A stretch of 64,000 nucleotides of DNA from Seminavis robusta. Taxonomy: Eukaryota > Bacillariophyta > Bacillariophyceae > Naviculales > Naviculaceae. The stretch is taken from positions 1 to 64,000 of the forward strand of contig CAICTM010000105.1 in the NCBI GenBank assembly GCA_903772945.1. The letters are read 5' to 3'. Under the pieces are notes generated by a model. That model did no database searches, had not been told where the DNA came from, and saw nothing but the letters and a program-made list of their open reading frames with translations. Made by a program: the position numbers and the translations under genes. Position 1 is the stretch's first letter; each line of letters starts with the position of its first letter. Shown here piece by piece: positions 32,224-42,800 of this stretch.

Positions 32224-34614
32224 ATGTCATCTCGCCGTACATCTCGCCAATCATCGCCACCCTATCCTGAGCTGAATTTGTACTCGCAAAATGGCTCTGT
32301 TCGTAATCGCGTGAATGATCGCCAGCAAACTGGTACCGGTTCCTGGAGAGGAGGATACCCTGCTAGACAATCGTACGGGTGGGTTGGAAACCATTACAAT
32401 CCTTACCGGTACCAGCCTGGCCCACCACAGTATTCGTACGCCCCGTACCACTATCAAAGTGGCTGGAGTCACTACCGTCATCATCAGCACCAACCTCACC
32501 AGACCGCGCCCCACGTAGCTTTGCAAGGTTCTACCAGTCGTGGTGTTTCGAGTGCCCAGAATCATCCCAGCACATTGCTTCCTAGCCAATCAGTAGAGTA
32601 TGTGGAGGATCCATCATCGTATCCTTGCTCTACCAGGGAAGAAGCCAAGGCACAGTTGCATGACAAGTATGGTGGCTTTATTGACTTGGATGGAGTCCAG
32701 AAGCAATGCATTAGACCTGATGGCACAGTCAAGATGCAGAATGGCACGAAGGTGTACAAATTCTGTTGTCGGGTAGGAGACAAAGATGACCCAATGCGCA
32801 AGAAATGCCCTTGGAGAGCCCAAACAAGAAACCTTGGCAAAGCATCAGTTCTGAGCAAAAGTTTCCGAAACTTTGTTAGAATGGGGAACAACACGCACAA
32901 CCATCAGCTCCAGAAGAAACCCAAGAACGTAAAGGACCAATACGGCATTGCCCCAGCTCTGGTTCCCCTCGTGCAGACATTTGTTAAGGAACAGACAGAT
33001 GCAGGCCGTTCCATCCTTCGAGTGACGGCTGACGAGGTTATGAAATCTGTCAACACTACACTGCGATCTGATGTCATTTATCTGGAGCATCGACACCATG
33101 TCGTGGACACAGAATCGCGAGAGCATTTTACACGACAACTGAGAAACTACGTAGCCAATCAAAGAGAGTCATTTGTCAAAAGCAAGCTGTTTGGGTATTC
33201 GAGTCTGAGGAGCAACGACGTCTTGATCCGAGTGCTTTCGCACTGGGAGCTTACGATTCCCCCCACTTACAGCCCAAGATGCAGCTATCGCAGTGCTGAC
33301 GAAATAGCTACTGCACTGGAAGCAAAGGATTCGGCTACGATGTTCGCAATGAATCTTGGTGGTGGAAGCATCGTAGACCGTTACAGAGACGCAGTTTTGG
33401 ACCACGACGATGCCAAGAACATCAGCATTTTTGCTGAACGCATTGAGGGGGCATTCATTGTGTTCTCACCAAGTGGCCTGTTTCAACTCATGCATCTTGC
33501 TTTGCGAAGGAGGGGCACTCGACAGTTGTGCTGTGATGGTACAGGCGGCATGATAAGAGACCAGAGTTGCCTAATAACAGTGGGAAGTGTCTCTGTCAAG
33601 CTCGTCCGAGCTGGACAAGATGAAGTCACATCATCCTTTTGCCCAATTCTGTATCTACGTGCTGGTGGAGAGCGTTTTCATCCCTACTGTCTGGTGCTCT
33701 ATTGCATGCGAGACCTATGTTCCAGACTGTTTGGTATCGAATTTGCTATTGATTGGGGCACATCAGACGACGCTGACACCTTTGTAAATTCTCACGTATT
33801 CTACAAGAAGAATGCTGCATTGTGCGACCTAAATGAAGCCAGTACTGTTAGGGAACAGCGACACTTCGCGGTAGAAGAAATCGAAGAATACCCACCTTCT
33901 CCCTTGTTCGATCCACCTCTCACCCAGGTGCAAACTGAGAATGACTGCGATTCTGCCAGTACGAACAGCGACGACAATTACATTGAAGATGAAGCTGTTC
34001 TCAATTGCTTCTTTCATGTCATGCAAGCCTTTTCGAAGAAGAGCAGTTACGTGAAGAAAATGAAAAGCAAAAGCTTTGCAGCACCAAAGGGTATAGCCTA
34101 TCGACAGGTAGCTAGCATTGGACACACCAAGACAATCGATCAACGCCGAACTGTGACACGATTGTATCTCCAATATTGGAGGAGTCGCGGCGAGACAGAT
34201 GCAGCAGATCACATCGAAAAGGAATACTGCAGTCATCCAAGGTGGAATTGGAATTATGCATGCACTGGTGAGGTTGGTGTATACCCCTCCAACTGTCCCA
34301 ACGAGAGTTTCAACAAGCACGGAATAAAGAGTGTGGCAGCTGACTGTTCGAAGAACGCATCTCTTTCTGCCTTCCTTGTTCACACCGCTCCCAGACTCCT
34401 ACAGGAAGATGCCCATACACGAGGAGACCCCTGTACCATCGAGATCCCAAGGACAGTTTCCATGTTCGCTGTTGCAGCAAGTGGCTTCTTAAGAGATGGA
34501 ATCGACATTGTGGAACTAGGAAAAGACGCCCATGGGAATCCATCAAGCTGGTTGGTGAACATTGGTTACAAGATGGAATTCCAATTGACCAACGAAGAAT
34601 TCGATTGTTCTTAG
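32224..34614 (+). CDS. Mutator-like (MULE) transposase, main ORF
   Basis: 796 aa, ATG 32224. Residues 1-120 are Tyr/Gln/Pro/His-rich. Residues about 150-230 look like a WRKY/GCM1-type zinc finger (C181 or C182, C195, H225, H227), the DNA-binding domain common in MULE transposases. The catalytic core follows MULE order: CDGTGG with D438, an Asp cluster WGTSDDAD at 510-518, CFFH (C595-H598), and NESFNKHG with E694. It ends at 34614 in FQLTNEEFDCS, while the next frame continues with LFLAALDGNEGPFEE from 34605. A single missing base would explain the split, so the transposase is either frame-broken here or affected by an assembly error. Which of D515, D516 and D518 is catalytic is not decidable by eye. 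Confidence 0.82.
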   Translation: MSSRRTSRQSSPPYPELNLYSQNGSVRNRVNDRQQTGTGSWRGGYPARQSYGWVGNHYNPYRYQPGPPQYSYAPYHYQSGWSHYRHHQHQPHQTAPHVALQGSTSRGVSSAQNHPSTLLPSQSVEYVEDPSSYPCSTREEAKAQLHDKYGGFIDLDGVQKQCIRPDGTVKMQNGTKVYKFCCRVGDKDDPMRKKCPWRAQTRNLGKASVLSKSFRNFVRMGNNTHNHQLQKKPKNVKDQYGIAPALVPLVQTFVKEQTDAGRSILRVTADEVMKSVNTTLRSDVIYLEHRHHVVDTESREHFTRQLRNYVANQRESFVKSKLFGYSSLRSNDVLIRVLSHWELTIPPTYSPRCSYRSADEIATALEAKDSATMFAMNLGGGSIVDRYRDAVLDHDDAKNISIFAERIEGAFIVFSPSGLFQLMHLALRRRGTRQLCCDGTGGMIRDQSCLITVGSVSVKLVRAGQDEVTSSFCPILYLRAGGERFHPYCLVLYCMRDLCSRLFGIEFAIDWGTSDDADTFVNSHVFYKKNAALCDLNEASTVREQRHFAVEEIEEYPPSPLFDPPLTQVQTENDCDSASTNSDDNYIEDEAVLNCFFHVMQAFSKKSSYVKKMKSKSFAAPKGIAYRQVASIGHTKTIDQRRTVTRLYLQYWRSRGETDAADHIEKEYCSHPRWNWNYACTGEVGVYPSNCPNESFNKHGIKSVAADCSKNASLSAFLVHTAPRLLQEDAHTRGDPCTIEIPRTVSMFAVAASGFLRDGIDIVELGKDAHGNPSSWLVNIGYKMEFQLTNEEFDCS

Positions 34615-35270
34615 CTGCTCTGGATGGGAACGAAGGTCCTTTCGAGGAACAGCTCACAAAACTGAAGATGCCGGTTGAACCCGATCAAGTTGCTGATCTC
34701 ATGATGCGATCGACCAACACGCTTTGTCATTTGCAGTGGAAGCAAGGAACTATTGTAGGTGATTGCGAAGATTGCTACAAACACTTGGGCTACAGTTGTC
34801 CAGGCGCAGCTTACCTGCGAAGCAAGCACGGACTACTGGCGTGCAAACTGGAGACGTTGCGCAAAACAAGTGCGAATGCTAGAGGTGACTTGGCGAAAGC
34901 AAGTGCAAGAGGAAACAGCAAGCAATTGTACCAGAGTGGTCTTGGGAGGTCCAACAGGAAGAGACGTTGCCTTTCGAAGATGCTGGAGACCTTCGATGCC
35001 TACGTATCGACACTCAACCATGGTCAATTGTTCAAGCTTGCAACGTACCTTCGACTATTCAAGTCAGACAAAAAAGGAGAAGATCCAATGAAGGGGCTTA
35101 GCACACCGTGTCTCCTTGACTCACTACTGTCGTTCCATGATAACCCCACTGCATATCGCGGAATGCTCCTTAATGCAAGGAGGGAGGGCACACCGTATGG
35201 AGTTGTTAAGACAATTGCAGGAAAGATAAACGCAGCTGCGGCCATGCACCAGAAGGAAAACAACACGTAG
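34605..35270 (+). CDS. C-terminal part of the MULE transposase, shifted frame
   Basis: About 221 codons in the -1 frame relative to the main ORF. It starts with LFLAALDGNEGPFEEQL without its own ATG and overlaps the main ORF by 10 nt. Basic, with Cys-rich DCEDCYKHLGYSC and a run of Arg/Lys (RSNRKRRCLSKM). Its first residues read as a direct continuation of the main ORF. No classic slippery heptamer is visible at the overlap, so programmed frameshifting is unlikely. Confidence 0.7.
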   Translation: MFLAALDGNEGPFEEQLTKLKMPVEPDQVADLMMRSTNTLCHLQWKQGTIVGDCEDCYKHLGYSCPGAAYLRSKHGLLACKLETLRKTSANARGDLAKASARGNSKQLYQSGLGRSNRKRRCLSKMLETFDAYVSTLNHGQLFKLATYLRLFKSDKKGEDPMKGLSTPCLLDSLLSFHDNPTAYRGMLLNARREGTPYGVVKTIAGKINAAAAMHQKENNT

Positions 35271-35705
35271 AAGTGATCGAGTGACAGCCCTTGTGCAACA
35301 AAAGATATTTTACGTATTACTTCTAATGATTTATAGACACAGCAATGAAGTAAAGACACTAGCTAGTATTTCAACAGGAAGGACAGTTTTGCATGCACAA
35401 GAAGTGACATATCGAATGGCTAAGATTTTGAAACAAATATTTCAATGTAAGAGGAACAAAATTGGAAGCACGAACATCCAGCATTGGTTCAATGGAGGCA
35501 TTGGAGAGTGTCCAAATATTGCAATGCCGATACTCACAGTGCCGATACTCCCTCAGCTCTCCCAGCTCGAGCTTTCCAGGGTTCCTGATGATTGTTGCTA
35601 TGCACCCAATCGGTCTCGCAATCTGTGTCACAATCTCGTCTGCTGTAAGACATCGTCGAAAAGTACCAGTTGGAACATCACCGTTTCGCAAGATTGCTAG
35701 AGACC
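35271..35705. other. Spacer between transposase and the acidic-tail gene
   Basis: 435 bp without a convincing gene. Contains a repeated pentadecamer-like phrase (gccgatactcac/agtgccgatactccc) near 35526-35553. Short overlapping frames on both strands carry no domain. Confidence 0.4.
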
Positions 35706-37064
35706 ATGAACTCACCTCCCCGTAACATTCCTGCTGCATTGCATTACCCCGACGACATCGCTGAGTATGTGCCGGTACCAAGGCTGACAAGAAACCCCCA
35801 AGTAGGTGCCAACGAACTTGTTCGTCATACGGAACACCAGTACAAGGATGAATTGGCGTTCTGCGAGGCCAAGATTGAAGAGATGATCCAGTCTGGTTTG
35901 GACTTGCGCTATGAGGCCTATCGGAAACTGTTCAAGATCAACAAGGAATGGCGCCGAACTGGATACCCACCCTTGCCTGCCTATGTCTATGCCGATGACA
36001 TTTTTGGCATCCTTTGGGTTCGATACAAGTTGGAGGATGGCAGTCGCTCCATGCTTCCATTCGAAAACCACTTCATCGACATGTACATCTTTGAGAATCT
36101 GTTCAAGTTGAAGCTGATGCTACCGGACCCATGGACAGAACCCTGTTCAACCACTCTCTTTTGCCAGATCTGGGGGTACGACGAAGATGCATACATCCAG
36201 CGTTACCACCGTTGGTTGGGTGAGATTGACTTGCTGACAGAGCAAGTTGATGCGCCCAGCGATGACGAAGATGAAGTCAACATGGGAGGCATTAATCTTG
36301 GCAAGATTGAGGCGCTGTTGGACAAGGAAGACACAGTGGACGATGATCTTTCCGGTGTCCTTCCCGAAAACCTTTTCAGGCCTGGCGATGTCTATGACAC
36401 TGACCAAACCAACCACACTGCCGATGACGAAGATGACCTTGTGGGCCTCGAGCCCGAAGATTTCCCCCTAGAGGCCTCTGATGAATCCAACGAGGAAACC
36501 AACCAAGGATTCAGTGAAGAAGCCAGTGAAGAAGCCAGTGGGAAAGCCAGTGAAGGAGCTAGTGAAGGAGCCAGTGAAGGAGCCAGTGAAGGAGCCAGTG
36601 AAGGAGTCGCCATTGGAACCAGCGGTAGTGACTCCAGTCCGTCCAGCGGTAGTGGCACGTCGAGTCCGTCTCAAGAGGCCATTGATGAGATCTTGCTGCG
36701 TCCAATTTCTTGGGGAAGCTTTTCCCAGGTGGCAGCTGACTCTGATAGCAAAGACGAAAGCAAAGAGGAAGAAGTCCAAGAGGAAGAGGTCCACGAGGAG
36801 GAAGAAGACGACGCAAGGTTGGTTGCCAAGAAGAGAAGCACTTCGAACTCTGACACTGAGACAAATGATTCCACTGACGATGAGAGTCCCACCAAGAAAC
36901 AGAAAAGCAGCGATGGTGACACTGGCGAGGAAGAAGGAGCGACAATCAATGGCGAAAATAACAGCGATGGTGAGGATGGAGATATTGGCGAGGATGGAGA
37001 TAATGAAGGCACCGATGTGCCTTCTGGCATTGAGATTCTGTGCACTGGTAGCTTTTCTTATTGA
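35706..37064 (+). CDS. Unknown protein with acidic repetitive tail, possible transposon passenger
   Basis: 452 aa, ATG 35706 (MNSPPRNIPAALHYPDD). No domain is recognised. Residues 1-185 look folded (YKDELAFCEAKIEEMIQ, FKINKEWRRTGYPPLPAYV, FCQIWGYDEDAYIQRY). The rest is highly acidic with Ser/Glu/Asp runs, an SEGA repeat block at about residues 270-301, and a Lys/Arg nuclear-signal-like patch (SPTKKQKSS). It sits 435 bp after the transposase on the same strand. That fits a second ORF of the same element, as in large transposons with accessory genes, but it could be an independent host gene. The acidic tail and basic patch suggest a nuclear protein. Confidence 0.65.
   Translation: MNSPPRNIPAALHYPDDIAEYVPVPRLTRNPQVGANELVRHTEHQYKDELAFCEAKIEEMIQSGLDLRYEAYRKLFKINKEWRRTGYPPLPAYVYADDIFGILWVRYKLEDGSRSMLPFENHFIDMYIFENLFKLKLMLPDPWTEPCSTTLFCQIWGYDEDAYIQRYHRWLGEIDLLTEQVDAPSDDEDEVNMGGINLGKIEALLDKEDTVDDDLSGVLPENLFRPGDVYDTDQTNHTADDEDDLVGLEPEDFPLEASDESNEETNQGFSEEASEEASGKASEGASEGASEGASEGASEGVAIGTSGSDSSPSSGSGTSSPSQEAIDEILLRPISWGSFSQVAADSDSKDESKEEEVQEEEVHEEEEDDARLVAKKRSTSNSDTETNDSTDDESPTKKQKSSDGDTGEEEGATINGENNSDGEDGDIGEDGDNEGTDVPSGIEILCTGSFSY
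36513..36608 (+). repeat. 12-bp coding repeat, eight units
   Basis: Units of the type agtgaaggagcc, encoding SEEA/SEGA in the acidic-tail protein. The middle five units are nearly identical, suggesting recent slippage; unit number should vary between strains. Confidence 0.9.
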
Positions 37065-38509
37065 TTTCCATGGTGCTGATCCATGGCATCTGGTTGTGCT
37101 TCCATGATTGTGTTATCCCATCTCATGACCCTTCATTGTGTTCAGAGTGGGTTCCAAGGGTCATCATTTTGGGTTCGCTGTGCTGTTTGACAATGGTTTG
37201 AGTTCTGATTATTCGTGGGTATGGTTTACCACGGCCTCATTCTAGCATAGTTAAGCTTTAAAATTCGCGCCCAAACTCCTTCGTGGCCTCCTGGCTTATA
37301 CATTTATACGTGTATGCATATAAATCTGTAGATAGCCACGAAGGTAAGACCAATAGTAAGTTATAACCATAGATGGGTGGCTGAAGCTAGGTGAGTAATA
37401 ACACACCGGTGCCACTCGAGCTACGTAGTAGCTAGCTACCACTACTAGAGTACTAGTACATGTACACGACAACGACTTATTTATGTCTTGCAGAAGACGT
37501 CACAAATAACTTGTATACTTTGATGGCCTCTTGGAGAAGGGCTTGGGGAGTGGGGAGACTCTTGTGACACTCTGAGCGAGCCTCCCTGTCTTACAGAGGT
37601 TCTCTTGCTTCTCTTCGCAGCTCTCAGCAGCTCGGATGATTGAAGCCCCACTATGCATAGATGCCAGAATGCCTTTCTAGCTAGCTAGGCAAAGAAAAAA
37701 GAATTGTTGTGAAACCTGGCTATCGATGTAAAGCAAGACAGTGACAAAAGCTACATTATTCTTGTTCCACCAAAGGTTTGGGAAAGTATACACTCAGTGA
37801 TGCATTGCTTGCATGATCGATGAAGGCTACAAGCCACAGCTAGCAGTCACTTCAAAAATCTAAAAACTGATCATGGCAGCTTCATATTGAGGCATGCGAT
37901 CCACCAGTTCTTTTTGGGTGGTCGAGGGTCGAGGGGTGCTCTTCCCCCTTCGTAGCGTCTTTTACATTAGAGTGACAGTCACATTTATTTATTTGTTTAA
38001 GTACAGTCGTACCGGTATCCCTTAAGTCATTTGGAAGAAACGAACTCACGCACCAAGAACCCCGCTCACGTGTAAAAGCCCCCTGCGGACTTCAGCAACT
38101 ATGCATACATACATGCATAACTGAATGCTTCCATCGAGTTGCAATCGAGATCGTAGCATAATGGGAGTTATCATGGGTGTCAAACTGTTTAGCAGATGCT
38201 AATAATAGATCCGCGAGCTTTGGGTTTTGGGTTCACAGAGGTCATTACCAGATGAACCCCTAAGAGGCAAAGCGATGCTGAAGCTCCGAGGCAGTCCTAC
38301 GACACGTTACAGTACACTAAAGCACTGAAGTGTTCTCATTTCATCCACAACATCTAATGACAGTTCTCACAATCCACAATCTCGATTCATTCGATTCGGT
38401 CAACCAATTAAGCCACCAGAACAGCAACCATGTCAGCTTTGAGTCAATCATTGCAAGCCAACTTCCATGGAATCATGTCCCTGGCAGCCACCAACAATGA
38501 TGACATGAC
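37065..38509. other. Intergenic, one strong hairpin
   Basis: No gene seen. It contains the inverted repeat at 37278-37344. The right edge of any MULE element should lie in or near this stretch, but no terminal inverted repeat matching the left side was seen. Confidence 0.45.
37278..37344. repeat. Short inverted repeat forming a 67-nt hairpin
   Basis: Perfect 10-bp outer arms (ccttcgtggc at 37278-37287, gccacgaagg at 37335-37344) enclose an AT-rich inner inverted repeat (atttata ... tataaat). Candidate for a very small MITE, an RNA hairpin or an element end. No target duplication was identified. Confidence 0.6.
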
Positions 38510-38965
38510 GTGCCCTCCCTCGCTCTCAGTTGTGCAAGCAAGATGGCGCTGCCATGCACTATTCAGACCGCGAACCTCGCACCAAAGTTGTCAGAGCTTC
38601 ATCCTGCACCACAAGAAGTCATCGACGCAAAAGGGCGTCTCCTCCTCGTCACAATAGGGGGCCACAACATGAGCTTTCGAGAAGCATCACCAACAAGAAG
38701 TCTCCCAACCGACGGTCGTCCAATAGTCAATGCCCTTCACCAGCTTTGTGTCCCCCAAGCAAGCAAGCCATCAGCATCAGAATGGATTTTGTGCCTGCCC
38801 CCAACCACCTCGTCGTCGAACCAGTACATGCATCATCATCACCACAGAGCAATGATGCTGCCGCATGCAGTTGGGGTGCTCCACGTTTACCACAACGGCG
38901 CCAAAGCATCGAAGGAGGTCAACTGGCCTCTACGCGGTTCTTTTCAACTCAGCCCCCTGTACTGA
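38510..38965 (+). CDS. Hypothetical protein, doubtful
   Basis: 151-codon frame. The likely start is an inner ATG (MALPCTIQTANLAPKLSEL). It includes a His run (MHHHHHR) and ends SFQLSPLY. An overlapping frame starts at ATG 38430 (MSALSQSLQANFHGIM). The two could be exons of one gene, but I found no clear splice pair. No domain recognised. Confidence 0.35.
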   Translation: MPSLALSCASKMALPCTIQTANLAPKLSELHPAPQEVIDAKGRLLLVTIGGHNMSFREASPTRSLPTDGRPIVNALHQLCVPQASKPSASEWILCLPPTTSSSNQYMHHHHHRAMMLPHAVGVLHVYHNGAKASKEVNWPLRGSFQLSPLY

Positions 38966-39841
38966 CTTGAGGGCCAAAGCAGCATAAATTGGCGCTGCAT
39001 GGATACAGAAGTTGATAAAGACCTCTACAAACAAAAACGAAACAACCAGAACAGTGTCACTGTCCATAACAACTACCAGTAAGAGAAATGCATCATACGC
39101 TGCTCGCCTCTGTAGCTTGGGGTGACAAGCAGAGACGATTGAGCAAAACAGTTGGACTATTTTTACAATGGTCATCGATTTGTAGGTACTGCTGGATTGC
39201 CACGACCTTCGAGACACGCCCAGATCGGGAACTAGGACCGTGGCGATGAGGCGTTTATGCATAGCTCCCAGAAAGACCGAGGAAGGAAGTCCTTAACAAC
39301 TCTTTTTGTCCTAAAGTCCAGTGAAGACTATCCAATTAGTAAACGTGAAGCCAGAGGAATGTGACAACTCGTGGTGTACGCTACTGGCTAGCTAGGAGGT
39401 AGAGTACAAGGAGCCACAGAGTACTGGTTCGAGGGACGGATCCGGCCAAAAAAGGAGGCGCTGGAGGTTGAGCCTCAGGCACGGTTACCGGAGAGTTCTG
39501 GAAGTACAGTACTACCTTTGCTGGAAAGGTACGGTACCGATACGACGGTACCGTATGGTAGGTATCATGCGTACCTCTACTATTAATAGCAACATATTGC
39601 CCCGGCGCACCTCCGCCTTTTGGCGCACATCAAAGTGCGAAAGATGAAAGCCGTTGCTCGAAATCAGAAAATTGGCTGCGCGCACCTCTCAACTCCCTCA
39701 GTACTGTTTGGAGAACCGGTAGCACATCAACTGGCTTGATTCAAACCAGTCGGGCAGGACTTTGGTTCATTGTGAACTTGGTGGGGTGGTGTAGTATTGG
39801 AATTTGCGTCGCCACAAAGGGAAAAACTAACATCAACAGCC
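38966..39841. other. Intergenic, promoter side of the TAZ-LRR gene
   Basis: No gene seen. It carries clustered palindromes around ggtacc (acggtaccga 39531-39540, acggtaccgt 39545-39554). Similar tac/ggtacc palindromes recur in many spacers of the window. Their role is unknown. Confidence 0.45.
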
Positions 39842-42800
39842 ATGGACAGCAAAAAGACGTCGTCAAAGTTTTCCCGCACGAACCGCGGAGCGGTCGAACG
39901 TCCAACGTCGAGGGATACTCGTGGTCGAAAGACCAATGATGCAACTGCTAAGGCCAAGTCCGGGACGAAAACGGAGACTGTGTCAGTGATGGAAGCCGTC
40001 TCTAGATTCGACTCTACCGGCTACAAAGCAAAGGCGAAAGCAAATCAGGCCGCCGTGAAACGAAGTGCCAAGTCACAGGAAGCTCTCATGTCAGCCTTGG
40101 GCGTCGATGCGCAAGCGACGACATCCTTAGCCGCAGCAGCCAGCCGACGGGATCGTTCGTCCAGCTCTCGTCCAGGACGTTCGACATCGATCGAAGATAG
40201 AAAGCAGAGCATTCGTGAGGCTCGTGCTCGGTCTCGATCGCGGACCCGACCCACGCCCAATGATGGTGAAAGCTTAGCTCCATCGACGAGCAATTACAGC
40301 AAAATATCCAGCATGTCCTCCATTACGGAGAAAACAAAGACATCGCGACGACCGGCTTCGGGTCGAGAGGTGTCGAAACGAAACACGCAACAGCTCATCA
40401 TGCTTCGACATGCGGCTCGTTGTCCGTACGGACCCGACAGTAAAGATAAGGAGACTCGCGGCCGTTGCCCTATTCATAAGCAGTGCGCAGAAATGAAGGA
40501 GCTCTTGGGGCACATGACCATGTGTCAATTGACTAGTGGTAGCTGTCCCTTTCCAAATTGCAACGAATCCAAGGGACTCTTAGATGTGGTCTATCCGTAT
40601 GGTCCACCAGCGCCCAGTTCATCGTTGATGGCTGCTGTCAAGAAGGAGGGGGTCACGTCGAAACAACAGAATAGCAGTGCTCCCTTGGTCCGTTCCTCCC
40701 AGGACGAAGAGTTCCCTCCGGCTACCATGTCCAATGACGACGATCTTATTTCCAAGAAGGACAGTCCCCGAGCAGCTAGGCTGGAAAAGTTTCCTGCTGT
40801 ACAAAGTGCGAATGAAGTGGTTGATTCATCCGCGTCAAAGCCGCTCACGGCCTACATGAAGGACCGGATCTCTTCGCCACCTGAAGAAAGCTCCAAGACA
40901 CCAACTGCAGCAGAAGACATTGAAATGGGAGTCACAAAGCAGGAGCAGCCGCAAGAGACTGTTGAAGAAGAAGAGCTTATTGACGATTCTTTGGAAGAGC
41001 AGTCTTTGTTCGAGTTAGAACAGCAATCTCTCCTGGCAAAGGAAATCCAGGCTAGACGACTGCAGCGAGCACCCAAGGTCAAGCACAAGGTTGCATCCGG
41101 TAGTGCTAAGAGCAGCCGTTCCAACAAAAGTGGTATAAGCAGCAACAGTAGCACGACATCGGCGTCCACTACAGCCAGCGAGATGATTCGAAATTCCCAG
41201 ATAGTCGCTCGTGAAATCAAGCTGAAGGCCGAATCCATGATGTCCAAAATGGCAAAGGAATCTGACGACGGTCTTGCTTCAATTGGGGGGTCATCGGTCA
41301 GGCGATGGGCTCGACGTACCAAGTTTGCTTGCTTTGGTTTTGGTGTTACTGTCGTCCTTTGCGTCATCGCCTTGATTTTCTTGTACTTCTTTGGACGAGA
41401 CTCGTGGGACTCGCTCTCGGGTCACTTTCTGGAAACCAACTTCACAAGTATCGACGATCAAGCGTCAGAGTCTATCATTGATGACACCGGTTCGCCAAGT
41501 CATCAACTAGAGGCGACACCTGCGCCTTTGTACACAGAAAATGATGTGGATAATGACGCTCCTACCATGGCTCCTACTCTGTTTCAGTCCCTTTTGCCCC
41601 AATTTACCCTGGAGGCCCTGGCAGCTGATCAGACGAACGAATCACCGCAGTTCAAGGCGTATCAATGGGTTTTGTCGGATCAAGCGTTCCTTGCAGATCG
41701 ACTAAACTCGGGGGTCGTGGCTGCAGCTACCACGAGCGGCGGCGACGCCACTCCCTCCTTTACCGAAGAAGGGTGGAAGAATCGCTTTGCTCTTGCAACA
41801 CTCTTCTATGCAACTTCCAACAAACCAACAACCCGATACGGTCGATCAGCCCAGAATTGGACGCACAGCAACAACTGGTTGTCCATGGGAGTGTCGGAAT
41901 GTGAGTGGTCCTTCTACGGTTGTGAGCGCGGGGATAGCATATGGATCACCAACAATGGATTGCGGGGAACGTAAGTCGTACTACAATGTTTGTTGTCATC
42001 TTGTCTTGCTCTCTGATGTGTCCCCCCTCACTAAAATGGTTCCTTTTTTCGTTTCAGTTTGCCGGCAGAGATGGGGATGCTGACGAAGTTGAGGGACCTG
42101 GCAATCATAAACAATCCGTCTCTTACTGGGCCTGTAAGTTACACGGTGCACAGTTGCTCTGGTGAGAACGGCGTCTATCTCGAGCTGACCCCTTCATTGC
42201 TGCATCATTTCTCAGCTTCCCCGACAATTCGGCTTATTGCAAAAGACCGTGTCAGTGAACTTGCAGGGAAACAAATTCAGCGGTGAAATGTAAGGCAGAA
42301 CCTCGAGCTTCCACCTTTTTAAAAGGCGATTACAAACTGACCAACGACTGTTTTTTGTCCGCAGCCCCGTCGAAATTGGCAATATGCAAAAGTTGAGGTG
42401 GTTGTATCTGAATAACAACAAGCTGACATCTTCGATTCCCGTCGAACTTGGTCAGCTGTCCAGACTGGCGTACCTATGGCTGAACGACAACAGACTCACT
42501 GGAAAGCTTGATCCTGCAATGTTCAAGTTGCAAGATTTCAAGCACTTGCAGGAACTGTTGCTGCACAAGAACCGCCTGAGCGGACCCCTACCAGAGGAGA
42601 TTGGTCTCATGCCAAAAGTCCGCTTCATGTCCCTTCATCAAAATGGCTTCACGGGTACTATTCCGACAACCATTGGATTGCTGACCGAGCTTGAGATTCT
42701 GAAGCTTCACGACACTGAACTGACAGGTACGTACAACTTGTTCTGCTCGTTGTAGGCAGCGAAAAAAACTTGTACAAAGATAGGAGACTCAACCAGTGAT

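Noticed and set aside
36481-37107. 208-codon plus frame with KEPVKEPVKEP repeats
   Set aside because: Shifted frame over the 12-bp repeat of the acidic-tail gene; the repeat keeps all frames open.
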